From Geosiphon pyriformis (taxonomy: Eukaryota; Glomeromycota; Glomeromycetes; Archaeosporales; Geosiphonaceae): 64,000 bases of DNA. The DNA lies in contig JAAOMT010000620.1 of the NCBI GenBank assembly GCA_016748015.1, positions 555,516 to 619,515 of the forward strand. The letters run 5' to 3'. The notes under the pieces were generated by a model. It searched no databases. It was given only the letters and a program-made list of their open reading frames with translations, and had not been told where the DNA came from. A program made the position numbers and the translations under genes. Positions 36,497 through 48,050 of this stretch are shown one piece after another (the stretch's first letter is position 1; the number at the start of each line of letters is the position of its first letter).

Positions 36497-37909
36497 TTTG
36501 GTGCTCTCCCACGGAAATAACACAGCAACAACAAATTCAAAGTGGCGACCACACCAAACACAGCAACTCTAGAGTATTACCAGTCAATTTACACCCACTG
36601 CAAGCAAAGATTCAACATTCCAGACGGAATTGAAGTTGTCAAGAAATCAGTATACCAATACATTGAAAACTGCATCAACAATTATCTTTTTGGAAACTAC
36701 AACATTTCAGAAGTTAAAAGCAACCTCTACAATAATTTAGTGCACTATTCACAATTGGGAACAGAAAACCTAAACAGTGAAACACTTGCTACCTACTTCC
36801 AAGAACTCAATTTTAACATTATTGAGTATTGTGAAAAAAAATACCCAGTACAGTCTAAATACTCTTTTGACTTTGAATCAGAGACAGAAACAAGCAACAA
36901 AGGCAAACAAAGATTGAAGCAATACTCAAGAACCACTCCAAACACTCCAACACTACAAAAGACAACTGCCAAACACTTGCAAACACCTGAACAAGGAACC
37001 AGTGTCAAATTACCACTTTCTATTACACTATTTCTAATTTCACTTGTTCAACCACAAACACCAAGTTCACCACTTAACTGTTTCTCCAGACCAGAAGATT
37101 TTCAGTCACCTAAAAATTCTACTCAACAATAGAAACCAATATTAACAAGTGCCAATATCATTGATTACTTACAGGAAAACGAAAGTAATCACTCAAAAAG
37201 CTTGAAAAGTGAAAAAACTGAATCAGAACCAGAAGAAATTACAGAAAATAAAAAAAAAATGGCAACTGCTTACATTGCAAAAATCCCAGAATACACTGGT
37301 AAAAACAATGATACCAGTCTTCAAGAATGGCTTGACAAAGTTCAAAAAGCAGGAAATGCAAATGGTTGGATTGCAGCAAGAATGCTTAAAGCAATTTTCT
37401 ACTTTCTCCAAGAAACAGCAGAAGAATGGTTTGAAAACTTAGAAAAACCATTTGAAAACTGACAAGCATTCAAAGATGCTTTTCTACAACAATTCACTGA
37501 CAACAATACCTCTATCACTCTCAGAAACTGCTTTTGCAATATCAAACAAGAAACATCTGAAACTGTTATGACCTATCTTGGAAGATTTAACAAACTTCTC
37601 AGACAAATCCGACAATTGGAAACCAATAACTACTATTCTGATGCTCAAATTTTGGATCAGTTTATAGCAGAGTTAAAAGACAAACTGATTAAGAAAGTCC
37701 GCCCACATGCTCCAGCAGACTTAGCAACTGCTATTAGACATGCAAAGAGCTATGAAATGGCAATGGAAGAAGCAAATCACACCAAGCTTGTAAACCTTGC
37801 AATTGAAGAAACCAGCTCAGCAGCTAAAGAGAAGATAGACCAATTCACAAAAAAGGTTGAAAGCTACTTTACAAACCAACAACCACAAAGATATCAACCC
37901 CCACAATGA
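36497..37909 (+). pseudogene. Gag of element A (capsid region)
   Basis: One frame from about 36542 to 37909 with stops at 37130-37132 (TAG) and 37460-37462 (TGA, from TGG). No ATG is obvious at the start; the frame opens at a GTG (36542), so the true start is uncertain. The first part (36542-37132) is a Gln/Ser/Thr-rich N-terminal domain. The second part, from ATG 37259, MATAYIAKIPEYTG, resembles the retrotransposon Gag (capsid-like) domain: SLQEWLDKVQKAG, IFYFLQETAEEWF, then FKDAFLQQFTD and the MTYLGRFNKLLRQI segment. It ends at a TGA (37907-37909) that is CGA in the expected reading. It continues in frame into the zinc knuckle. Confidence 0.85.
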
Positions 37910-38824
37910 CGCAACCAAAACAATTTTAGATCACCATCCAACAACCAACCTCAAAATTGTCATTATTGTGGAATTCCAGGACACTGGAAACAAGATTGTA
38001 GGAAATTACAAAGAAACCAACAAAACAGGAGTAATCAACATTACTTTTCATCACAACAATCCTATTACCAATCTCTACTATCAGTCTATTATTCACTAAA
38101 ACCACAAAATCAAAACAGTTACTATTCACCAGCTCCACAACCAATGCAGCAACAATATCAGCAATTTTACCCAATTCAGCCATATCAAACACCACCCACT
38201 CAACAATATCAAGTACCAGCAAGAAGATTGGTTCAACATAAACAATTCACATCCCAAAATCAACTGCAGAGTAACCACAACAGAATCAATTCAAATAACC
38301 AGTTGGTTTCCCGAAATTCTGGTCAGCAAAGACCCAATCACTATCACACTCAATCCAGTTATCTTACAATACCAGAGAAATCGGATTTTCAACAAACTGC
38401 ACTTTCTGAAGGTGAAGTTGCAGTACTAAGATCAAACCCTTCCAACCACATTATTCCACCAGTTCAAATTGCCCAAAATACCAATTTGTCAGATATATTT
38501 CCATTTGAATTTGAAGCAAATAAATCACCATTTCTGCTTAGTAATGCAGCAGTCAATAAACAGAAAGCAATTACTGCTATGTACACAGAAGCTACAGTAA
38601 AAGGAAAACTCATTCACTTAATCTTAGATAGTGGATCGGCTGGAAGTATCATCACTTACCAGCTGATGCAACAACTCAAACAAAATGTAGACAGACCAGC
38701 TCAAACAGTTATTGTCACAGCTGATAATATAAAGAAGACTCCAGTAGAAGAAATTGATGATTTCCTCTTTTCAATTGATAAAATTACCATTCCAGTTAAA
38801 GTTCTTGTTATAAATGCATCCTAA
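37910..38824 (+). pseudogene. Zinc knuckle and aspartic protease of element A
   Basis: Same frame as Gag. Zinc knuckle CHYCGIPGHWKQDC (37958-37999; C-x2-C-x4-H-x4-C). A Gln/Tyr-rich linker follows. The protease domain (about 38500-38824) has AITAMYTEATVKGKLIHLIL and the active-site triplet DSG in LILDSGSAGSIITYQLM, then a flap-like region. It ends at TAA 38822-38824 (CAA expected). Downstream a deletion of roughly 40-50 bp relative to element B puts the following domain in another frame. The protease would process the polyprotein. Confidence 0.85.
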
Positions 38825-38939
38825 TACCAAGCCCTAGTCGGAAATAATTGGCTTCTCAAGGCCAAGCAAACCTACAATATATCATAGTACCTGCAACCTG
38901 TAGTATCTTTAACAAATGATCAGAAAAAGCCCCAGTATT

Positions 38940-39716
38940 TGAATTTGAAGAGAAGAAAGAAATGCCACTTACTAAAACCTACATGGCTCTTGGATCAACA
39001 TCCAATTGGGCTGAAGAAACAAAACAGGAGATTTTTGAAGAATCAAGAGGATGGAAGAAAGTTAGATATTCTACACCAGAACCATGGAAACAACCACCCT
39101 ATATTCCACTTAAATACAAAGATTGCAACAAAAAACTTTCATCAATGGGAGCATGTATTTCTCCAGAAGAGAAATATGAAACTTGTACCTATTACTTTTG
39201 CAAAGCATGTCATAGAGAACGATTTGAATCTCCAAAAAAAAGTAGAAAATGGGACAATACACCTTGCCTTACATGTGGAAAAATGCTATCAGAAGAATGC
39301 AATTGGATTGATGTAGCAATGAGAAGAAGAGTATGTGATCAAACCTGTCAATATGCTCTATCAATTTCGGAAAAAGTCAGAAGAAGAATACCATTTGATG
39401 CAGCATACAACAGTGCTCTCAATAAACTTTACCACTACCCTCATAATGCCGAAATAATTTTTGATTTAGCAATGGCATTGATCAATGAAGCCACCCAAGA
39501 AGATGTCCACCAAATGAAAGAAGTTGAATATATTGAGCATATCATGGAATTAGCTGGATTTGATTATGAAGATGAAGTAGAAACCTACCACCAAATTGCA
39601 AGCCACACATATCCGACCAAAGAAGCTCAAATTCAATGATTAGAGCAAATAAACATTCAATTGTGTAAAAAATGTGTTATGCCTTATAATGACCAATGGT
39701 GTTTAGAATGTTATGC
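38940..39716 (+). pseudogene. Cysteine-rich domain between protease and dUTPase, element A
   Basis: Open from 38962 to 39639 and continuing after a TGA to the LTR at 39717. It has paired cysteines: CKAC (39199 on), PCLTCGKMLSEEC (39262-39300), VCDQTC (39332 on), and in the last part LCKKC then WCLEC (39662-39711). They could bind one or two zinc ions. The stretch between the third and fourth Cys groups is helical-looking and acidic (EIIFDLAMALINEA, ELAGFDYEDEVETY). Element B and an older relic (about 52330-52500) carry the same domain in the same place. I do not know a named domain for it. Confidence 0.7.
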
Positions 39717-40701
39717 TGTTACCGGAGGTTTTTGGTCTCTTTTTAGCTCTTGTATGTTTGTTGTAATGCTGTTAATTCACGACTATGAAAAGTGTTTGAA
39801 CCTCTGATAACTGAATTTTATCTTCAAATTATCTCCTATAATTTGAACTGCTGGGCTTATAAGTGGAATGGCCAATTCTGTGCCAGTTGCTTTGTGTAGT
39901 TATGTTGTAATAAATGTCAACTCTTTCCCAGGAATTGCTTGTCTGGAAGCTCACTAAAAATATGTAGTTATTTTGCTGTAAAAGTCAACTTTTTTACAGG
40001 AATCTTGTCTGTAGGCTACCCTAATGATTATAATAAGAAAATAAAAAAAAGAAAATAAAAGAAATGTAAAAGAAATAGAATTCTGTCAAGGAAAACGTTT
40101 TCTATTCAGGCCTGAAGTTACTAATAGTTTTACTGAAATTGGTAGCTAATCAATTTCAAAATGTTAGTTGGGTTTTGGGGATTTTCTAAGTGCAATAATT
40201 AAAGAATTTGGTTTTTTCGAATTATTTGATATTTATTTCTTTTTGTGTGTATAGAAATGGTTCTAAGTAATAAATCTAAAGTAAGATATATTTTCTTGAA
40301 GAGAGAAGCTTTTCTTTTATACAACTTGTTGTAACACTATTCCATGGACTTGAACTTTGCTCTTTTCTACAATTTCACTGAACTAAAGATACATTTTGGT
40401 GAACTACAAGTTATTTCTGCAAACTATTAGATATTTCAGTGAACTATCAATTATTTTGGCAAATTTCTACAAATTTCGGCAAACTTTTGAATGTTACATA
40501 TTTCGGGGTGTTGCATGATTGATCATTGCAATTAGGTTACATTTGTGTTATGTATAAATTGGGTTATTAATTAAATGATAGTTTCGGACATTTTGCTAAT
40601 GTAATAAGTGATAATTTGAAATGATAATATATGTTAAATAATGATAGGAATTATAAAAATAATTTCATGCTAAATAATATCTTTAATTTCGTCTGGTAAC
40701 A
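39717..40701 (-). repeat. Antisense solo LTR nested in element A
   Basis: 985 bp, TGTTACCGGAGG on the left and TCTGGTAACA on the right, flanked by ATGC on both sides (39713-39716 and 40702-40705). Removing it and one ATGC rejoins the reading frame CLECYA...SIPLP, as found uninterrupted in element B near 58500. It belongs to the same LTR subfamily as 12990-13978 (CAGACGAAATTA start) and not to the LTRs of element A itself. Confidence 0.95.
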
Positions 40702-41268
40702 ATGCTCTTAGCATTCCTCTGCCAGATAAAAATAATGAAAATGAAATCGAATTTGGAGTATCTGAACTAATAGAAAAACTACCAACCACCCCCATCTATC
40801 TTTTTGAAAAGCAACCATCTCTACAACTTAAATATTTTGACAATCATGGCCAAAAAATCAGACCAGAAAAAGCACACAAAATTGATGCTAGATATGATCT
40901 AAGATACCCAGGAAAAAATATTTTGGTTCTTCAACCAAAGTCCTTGACAAAAATCAATCTCAAAATTACTCTTGAAATTCTACCAGGAGCAATGGTTCAA
41001 ATTGCCTCCAGATCATCATTGTCAAGCAAAGGAATCAATATTAGAGGAGGAGTTATAGATGCAGAATACACTGGAGACATTACCATCATGTTACAAAATG
41101 AGACAGACAAACCATTCAAAATTGAACATGCTAAAAAAATTGCTCAAGCAATTTAATTACCCTTAATCAACATTTTGGGATTACAATTAGTAAACAACAG
41201 AGAACAATTGGAAAAAAGTGAAAGAGGAATTCAAGGTTTTGGTTCAACTGGATGATTTACAGTTCCAG
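40702..41268 (+). pseudogene. dUTPase domain of element A
   Basis: Trimeric-type dUTPase (dUTP to dUMP + PPi), which limits uracil in element cDNA. Motifs in order: AHKIDARYDLRYPG (motif 1, usually A-G-x-D-L; here Gly to Arg), ASRSSLSSKG (motif 2), GVIDAEYTGDI (motif 3), IEHAKKIAQAI (motif 4) and, after a TAA at 41154-41156, RGIQGFGSTG (motif 5, near 41226-41255). All five motifs are visible. The catalytic Asp of motif 3 is present. Element B has the same domain with further lesions. Confidence 0.9.
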
Positions 41269-41726
41269 TAAACATAGCTCTTAATACACAAAATGAATCT
41301 TACCAGATTCTTCAACTTCTCCAGCCAATTACCATTTCACCTTTTGGAAAACATCACAAAATTTACACTTGCTCAAAACCCATCACTACACAACAAATCT
41401 TTGAATCCAATGAACAAATCTGTTTGAAGCATGAAATTTCAATTCCAAACGTTTATATTCCCAAAGGAATGAAAAAATTTTGAGTTACATTCTACAACCT
41501 CAATAATTACCTTATTGTCTTATTAAACAAACTAGAGATTGGAATCATACACAGCAATATTTTTCAAGATGAAAACCCTTAAATTGTCTCTAATTTCATC
41601 GAAATTGTAAGACACACTCTACTTCCAAATTCAAATATCATTCCCACTACTGAAAACTATCACTTTTTAGAAGAAAAACTCTCTCAAATTAACATGGGTT
41701 CCTTAGAATCTTAACAACAAAGACAA
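41269..41726 (+). pseudogene. Linker between dUTPase and RT, element A
   Basis: Same frame as the dUTPase with TGA at 41272 and 41480 and a TAA near 41580. Text such as QILQLLQPITISPFGKH and ISIPNVYIPKGMKK is conserved in element B (59050-59520), so it is a translated part of Pol. No domain recognised; beta-strand-rich by eye. Confidence 0.55.
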
Positions 41727-42470
41727 TTGAAACAATTGATAGCTGAATTTACAGATATATTTGCAAAAGACAACAATGACTTGGGAAAAACAGACATTGT
41801 TCAACATCAAATCCATACAGAAGATGCTCCACCAAAACATCAACAAGCTTATCGAGTGCCACCTGCCAGCCACCAATTCATTAGAGAAGAGGTCCAAAGA
41901 ATGCTCAATAATGGATTGATTCAACCATCAAGAAGTTTTTGGGCCTCACCAGTAGTTTTAGTTAAAAAGAAAAACGGAAAAATCAGATTCTGTGTTAATT
42001 ATAGACAACTGAATAGTGTTACAATTGGAGATGCCTATCTTCTTCCAAGAATTGATGACATGCTAGATGCTCTAGGAAAAGCCAAGTTTTTCTCAACTTT
42101 AGACTTGGAAAGTGAATATTGGCAAGTCAAAATGGACCCAAAAGACTGACCCAAAACAGCATTTACCATCCAGGGAGAAAACTATAAGTTTAATGTTATG
42201 CCTTTTGGATTCTGCAATGCACCAGCAACATTCCAGTGACTCATGGATGTTGTATATGAAGGACTCTTGTGGCAATCAGTAGTTGTCTATCTTGATAATA
42301 CTGATGTATACTCACCAAGCCTTAAAACTCATTTCATTCACCTGCAAGAAGTTTTTCAATAATTATAAAAAGCAGAATTAAAGTTAAACATTGAGAAATG
42401 TCACTTTGGAAAAACAAGCTTGATCTTTCTTGGACACATAGTTAGTAAAGATGGAGTCAAACCAAATTCA
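41727..42470 (+). pseudogene. Reverse transcriptase of element A
   Basis: Ty3/gypsy RT. Motifs: QAYRVPPASHQFIREEVQRM, GLIQPSRSFWASPVVLVKKK, RFCVNYRQLNS, then FFSTLDLESEYWQV (catalytic Asp; usual S-G-Y is S-E-Y), FNVMPFGFCNAPATF and VVYLDNTDVYS (the usual Y-x-D-D is Y-L-D-N). Stops at 42147 and 42238 (TGA from CGA) and at 42360-42370. Downstream LGHIVSKDGVKPN is the thumb. The copy is catalytically dead. Confidence 0.92.
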
Positions 42471-43102
42471 AGAACAATTAGTGTTGTCAAAAACTTTCAA
42501 ACTCCCAGAAATACTACAGAACTAAGAGGATTTGTAGGATTAGCCTCTTACTATCGAAAATTCATAAAAGGATTCTCAAAAATTGCCAAACCACTCAATT
42601 ATCTTATCAACAAAAATGTACCATACAAATGGACTGAAGAACAACAAAAAGCTTTTAAAACTCTCAAAACAAAATTGACAACAGCCCCAGTTCTTGCTTA
42701 TCCAGACTTCAACAAACAATTCCAATTAGCTACTGATGCTTTACACATAGCATTTGGTGCCATCTTATCACAATTAGATAAAAATGACCAGGAACAAGTT
42801 ATTGTCTATGCCAGCAGAACTCTTAAGCCAACAGAACTCAAATATGGCTCAACTGAATTGGAAGCCACTGCAGTCATCTGGGCTCTCAAACACTTTCAAC
42901 AATACCTGAAGAATGGAAAAGAATTTGACATAATAACTAACAATATTGGCCTCAAATAGCTTAATAAAAAAAAAACTGAACAAAGTGCCAAACAGTCTCA
43001 ATGGAATAACTTCCTAGCAGACTACAGATACATTGTACATCACAAACCAGAAAAACTACACACCAATGTTGATAGCTTTTCAAGAATGAAACAATATTAA
43101 TA
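42471..43102 (+). pseudogene. RNase H of element A
   Basis: Follows RT in the same frame: RGFVGLASYYRKFIKGFS, then WTEEQQKAFKTLKTKLTTAP and FQLATDALHIAFGAILSQ (first Asp), IVYASRTLKPTELKYGSTEL (the usual Glu is in TELEA), AVIWALKHFQQYL, then FDIITNNIGLK followed by TAG (usual T-D-H is T-N-N). Ends near VDSFSRMKQY (43063-43099). Confidence 0.88.
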
Positions 43103-44560
43103 CCAACATCAACACCAACAAAACACCAACAAACTTAACAGCAAAACAAACAACAAGATCAACAACAATGGATCCAGAAAACTACAACAACATCAAAAAC
43201 TATTTGGAGACTCTCACCATGTCGGAAAATTGGTCTCCAAGTGAAAAACATTGATTACAACACCAATTCAAACAATATTTTATACACCATAACAAAATAT
43301 ATTACAAAAATCATAAAAACCCAAACCAACCACTCAGATTAGTACAGAAAAATGAAAAAGAAACAATTCTATACAACATGTACACAGATTTTTCTTCAGC
43401 ACACTTGGGAAGAGATGGAACAATTCAAAAAACTCTTGAACATTATTTTTGGCCTTACATGCAAAAAAACATTCGACAATATGTAGAATCTTGTGATAGT
43501 TGTCAAAGAAGAAGAAGAACTTGCCCCACAGAACCTTTAAATCCAATCAAAGTTGGACAACCTTTTGACAGAGTTGGAATTAATTTAGTTGGACCATTAC
43601 CTATCACAACCCAAGGAAACCGTTATATTGGTTGCAGTGGATTATCTTACTAAATGGCCTGAAGCTAAAGTCATTCAAAGAGCAGATGCAAAATCAGTAG
43701 CAAATTTCATCTATGAAGACATTATCTGTAGACATGGATGCCCAATTGAACTCTTATCTGATCAAGGAACATATTTTGTGAACAACTTGATACAAGAAAT
43801 TTGTAAATGGTTCAATGTCAAAAAACCTCTATCATTACCTTATTACCCTCAAACAAATAGACTTGTAGAACATTTCAACAGAACATTGTGTGAATCTCTA
43901 GCCAAAGTCTCAACAGACTTTGAGCAGGAATGGGATATCTTTATTCCATTAGTGTTACTAGCATACAGAATGCTAAAACAAGATACTATAAAACACACAC
44001 CATTTGATCTTATTTATGGAAGGACAGCAACATTACCAATTAATTTCACAGTGGAAACATACCCAGTGCAATCAATCAATAAAGAATACTTTCAAGAAAC
44101 ACTCCAAAGAAGAGCCTACACTCTTTTTAGTACACTGAAAGGAAAAAGAAGAATAGCAGCAACTCATATTGAACATTCCCAAGCTCAACAAAAAGAAAGA
44201 CATGACAACAAATTACCACCTATTACCAACGAATTTAAAGTTGGAAATAAAGTTCTCTTACACAGAACTAAGACTGAAAAACAATGAAGTGGGAAATTTG
44301 AAAACAAATGGGATGGACCATTTTATATTCACGAAATTCTAGGCAATGAATCATACAAGTTAAGACTTGATGACAAAATACTAGCAAAAGTTGCACATGG
44401 AGACAGATTGAAACACTATCATTCCAGAAACAATCTTGAACCATTAATTCCACAAATTGATACACATTCTCTTTTAATTAATCCTGAAGATATTTCCTGA
44501 AATTTAAAACCAATAATTATAATAGAACAACAACCAAACTTGAACACTTAAATTTTACAA
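43103..44560 (+). pseudogene. Integrase of element A
   Basis: DDE integrase that inserts the cDNA. The N-terminal zinc domain has H-L-G, H-Y-F-W and CDSCQRR (43399-43510). In the core, VAVDYLTKWPEA (the first Asp follows a small indel near 43630), LSDQGTYFVNNL (second Asp) and NRLVEHFNRTLCE (the catalytic Glu), giving the D,D-35-E spacing. C-terminal part: NEFKVGNKVLLHRT, then TGA, KWDGPFYIHEILGN, which resembles the gypsy C-terminal beta-barrel. A TGA near 44500 is shared with element B. Two frames (43378-43653 and 43589-44287) cover most of it. Confidence 0.9.
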
Positions 44561-44696
44561 TAATTCTCTAATAAAAACACAAAGACAAAAATAGTAAATA
44601 AATTACAAAAACACCCAAACCCAAAAACAAATAAAAACTCCATATCCCAAAAATAATTTTTTTTATTCTCTCTTTTCATAATTAGTCAATTTTATC

Positions 44697-45400
44697 ATGA
44701 TTATTCTCCGAAATATTCAACAAATATCCCAAAAGTTAATGTTAGCCTTGAAAACACTTCCTGACTTATTCATAATGATTAATAGAAGTTAAATTAATTA
44801 CATGCAGAAAAAAACCACAGCTCCAGTAGCAAATCATTGACAGAACTATTACTCCTATAGAAGAAAAACAAGAAGTCACTCTGAAAATAGATTACCAAGA
44901 CTTTTGAAGTAAGCACTGGAAGAAAATCTTTTAATTGCTCTTATTGACATTCCACCAAATGCTACAATACAACAAAAACTTCTACTATTTCTCAATAAAC
45001 AGAACAATAAACACCTATCTATAAATACTTTCACATTGGAAAGACACTTTATAAACAAAAAATAGAACTTGAAGCAACAAATCTCATTCCTGAAGCTATA
45101 CAAAAACAAATCCATAATGAATTCAAAACAGCAGCTAGACCAACAAACACTCACTACAAACTTAGAGCAGCTTTTAGACTTTATGATTTGTTTAATACTT
45201 GTGAAAATGTTCTACAAAATCCAATACTGCAACCAATGAAAATCCAATACATTGGCAAACTCACAGAACTGAAATTTCAACAATTTTCAGACCAGATTAC
45301 TTCAATTATTTTGGATTACTATCTCAATATTACAGATAGTGCTTGGACTTCGACAGAGCTCAGTCTTGAGGAGGAAATTATGTTATCAGTAGAATTTTAG
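44697..45400 (+). pseudogene. ORF3 of element A, unknown function, after integrase
   Basis: An extra reading frame begins at ATG 44697 (MIILRNIQQISQ) and ends at TAG 45398-45400, 20 bp inside the 3' LTR, so it runs through the purine tract. Total about 235 codons in the uninterrupted form of element B. Here it has a 4-base deletion near 45020-45030 and several stops. The C-terminal part is open (LYDLFNTCENVLQNP, YIGKLTELKFQQFSD, ITSIILDYYLNITDS, LEEEIM). No signal peptide, membrane segment or cysteine pattern, so it does not look like an envelope protein. The middle part (PRLLKQALEENLLIALIDIP) is helical-looking. No family recognised. Confidence 0.7.
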
Positions 45401-46332
45401 CTATTAATTAGCATGAAATTACCCTTATAATTCCTATAATTAATTAGTATATTAATATCATTTCAAATTATCATTTATTATTTAATTAATTATTACATAT
45501 TACGATTCAATTAAAATAATCTAATTAGTATAACAAAAAGTAGGATAATCAAATTACACAATACTCTGAACTTAGTAATATTCTAAAATTCGCCGAAATT
45601 ATGAATAATTCACCCAAATTAATCAATAGTTTGGCGAAATAACTTGTAGTTCATCAAAATGTATCTTTAGTTTGCTGAAATTTGAGCAAAAAGAAAAAGT
45701 CCAAGTTCATAGACTAGTACTATAACAAGTTGTATAAAAGAAGAGCTTTTCTCTTCAAAAAAATGTATCTTACTTTAGATTTATCACTTAGAATCATTCT
45801 TACATACACAAAAAGAAATAAATATCAAATAATTTAAAAAAACCAAATTTTTTAATTATTGCACTTGGAAATCCCCAAAACCCAACTAACGTTTTGAAAT
45901 TGATTAGCTACCAATTTCAGTAAACTGTTAGTGACTCTAGGCCTGGATAGAAAACGTTTCCCTTGATAAAATCCTATTTCTTTTACATTTCTTTTATTTT
46001 TTTTTTCTTTTCTTATTACAATTATTAGGGTAGCCTATAGATGAGATTTCTGTAGAAGAGTTGACTTTCACAGCAAAGTAACTACACATTTTTAGTGAGC
46101 TTCCAGACAAGCAATTCCTGGGAAAAAGTTGACATTTATTACAACGTAACTACATAAAGTAACTGGCAAAAAATTGGCCATTTTACTTATAAGCCCAGCA
46201 AGTTCAAATTATAGAAGATAATTTGAAGATAAATTCAGTTATTGGAGGCTCAACTACTTCTAAAAAACGTGAATTTGCAACCAACAGACATTTACAATAT
46301 TCAAAAAAAGAGACCAAAAACCTTCAGTAACA
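45381..46332 (+). repeat. 3' LTR of element A
   Basis: Begins TGTTATCAGTAG (one transition from TGTTACCAG), ends TTCAGTAACA. Preceded by the purine tract GAGGAGGAAATTA (45368-45380). Differences from the 5' LTR are mostly transitions plus loss of one motif unit of about 20 bp in the array. Confidence 0.95.
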
Positions 46333-46336
46333 GCAC

Positions 46337-48050
46337 TCAAAAAATTAATAATTAAATTTTGATTCCAAATAATCCAAAAATTCGAATTCCAATTGTTTAA
46401 ATTTACCAAAACCTAAACAATCCAAATTCCACTTCTATTTTTTAGCAAAACTTAATTCCAGTTACTCAGATCTATTTACTAATTGTACCAATAACTGCTT
46501 TTCAATTATTCTAACAACTTTTACCAATGGCATATGCACTTATTACCAAATTAAAAAAATTTACAAGTGTAGAAAACAATGCTTAAGCATGACTAAATAA
46601 TGTGACAAAAATTATTACAGCCAACAAATAAGATAACACTAGAGTTTTGCAAGCAATTTTTTATTTCTTACAAGATATTACCAACTTATAATACTAAAAT
46701 TTTGTAAACAAATCTCAAGATTTTAATATATTCAAAACTGTGTTTCTATAGTATTTTCAACAATTATAATAGTATTAATTAACTGTTAATTAGTTTTACC
46801 ACAATTAAGTAAGATAATAATAAAGCAGTCATTACTTATTTAGAATACTTCTATAAAAATCTATATCAAATTCAAGCAATCAATGCTAACTACTTTATAG
46901 TATTACAGATCTTAAATCAATTTATTTATAAATTATACAGTAGTTTGTTATAATAAGTACATTCATTACATTCAAACATACTTTAAGACACAGTTATTTA
47001 TATCAAAAATTTTGAATTGGTTAAACTCAAAACCAATTACATTCAAACCATAAATCTAATAATAAATAGATTATTTAAATTAGATACCAAATTAAAACAA
47101 TTTGGAAAATCAATCAATCAGAAAATCAAGAAATACTTAGTTAATAATACAGCAATTTATTAATTTTTTCAATATTGTAATAATTAAAAAAATTCAAATT
47201 GGTTTTAGAATCAGTCATGTTTATTATTATTATCATCAAATTAACTATGACAATAAGAGATGTATCTTTGTTATTACTGTAGTAAACAAGAACATCTAAA
47301 AATGAATTATAAGACAAGATTAAATAACCAATAATTAAAAAATTAATATTAAAACCCCAATCACAGATTTCAAACCCAAAATTATGTCAATAATTTGTTA
47401 TTAGAACACTATTAATCCTATTATGTACCAATAATGTCCCAATTAATATATTCATTTTTTATTTATTAAACTTTAATACTAGTAATTTATCAAGTTTTAC
47501 AACTATTAGTTATTTATTAATTCCAACAAATTCAAGTATCATTCCAAATTTTAATTTAATTACCAACTAAAAACCAAAGACCAAAAATTATTTACATCCA
47601 ACAAAATTGGAGATCAGTAATAATTATGCATTAATCAATTTTCAGTGTATTAAACCAGTTATTAAAATTATGTTCAAAAATTTCAGAAAATAAATACACC
47701 TAAAACCCAAATTCTTAGAACTATTTAAGTCTTTTGGTAATCTCAAAATCACAATATCTAATTTACTAGAAATCAACAAATCACTTACTAATAACATTCT
47801 ATCAATAATTATCACCAAAGATAAATTATTAGTCACTATATTTTTTTTTGAGTTAAAAAACTCAAAAAACACATTACTATTTAGTGAAATTGTTTTTGAT
47901 ATTAAATTAATTACTACAATATATATTGAAACCAAAATCAATGGCCAATTTATCAAACTAAGCTTTAATAGTAGTTTAATCAGCAATATTATTATATAAT
48001 AACTCATAAACCAATTAAATTGTTGAATTGATCACTGTTATCCAATAAAA
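46337..48050 (+). pseudogene. Old gypsy relic 1 (Gag, zinc knuckle, protease)
   Basis: From ATG 46527, ALITKLKKFTSVENN parallels the Gag start of element A, and VLQAIFYFLQDITN parallels its IFYFLQETAEE. A decayed knuckle CYYCSKQEHLKMNY (47269-47310; last Cys now Tyr) follows. 47850-48000 parallels the protease (YIETKINGQFIKL with the active-site D-S-G now N-S-S). Stops abound. It is a different, older copy than A and B. Confidence 0.65.

Larger units (their letters stand above)
35536..46332 (+). mobile_element. LTR retrotransposon A, Ty3/gypsy type with dUTPase (10.8 kb)
   Basis: Complete insertion: LTRs 35536-36496 (961 bp) and 45381-46332 (952 bp), both oriented TG...CA, flanked by GCAC on each side (35532-35535 and 46333-46336). 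Internal order: primer-site-like TGGTGCTCTCCC two bases after the LTR, Gag, protease, cysteine-rich domain, dUTPase, RT, RNase H, integrase, ORF3, purine tract GAGGAGGAAATTA. RT before integrase is the Ty3/gypsy order. A 985-bp antisense solo LTR (39717-40701) with duplicated ATGC splits it; without it the element is about 9.8 kb. Many reading frames carry stops, so this copy is inactive. Confidence 0.95.

Noticed and set aside
44697-45400. ORF3 as a retroviral-type envelope
   Set aside because: No signal peptide, fusion segment, transmembrane helix or Cys pattern was seen, so only an unknown function is reported.
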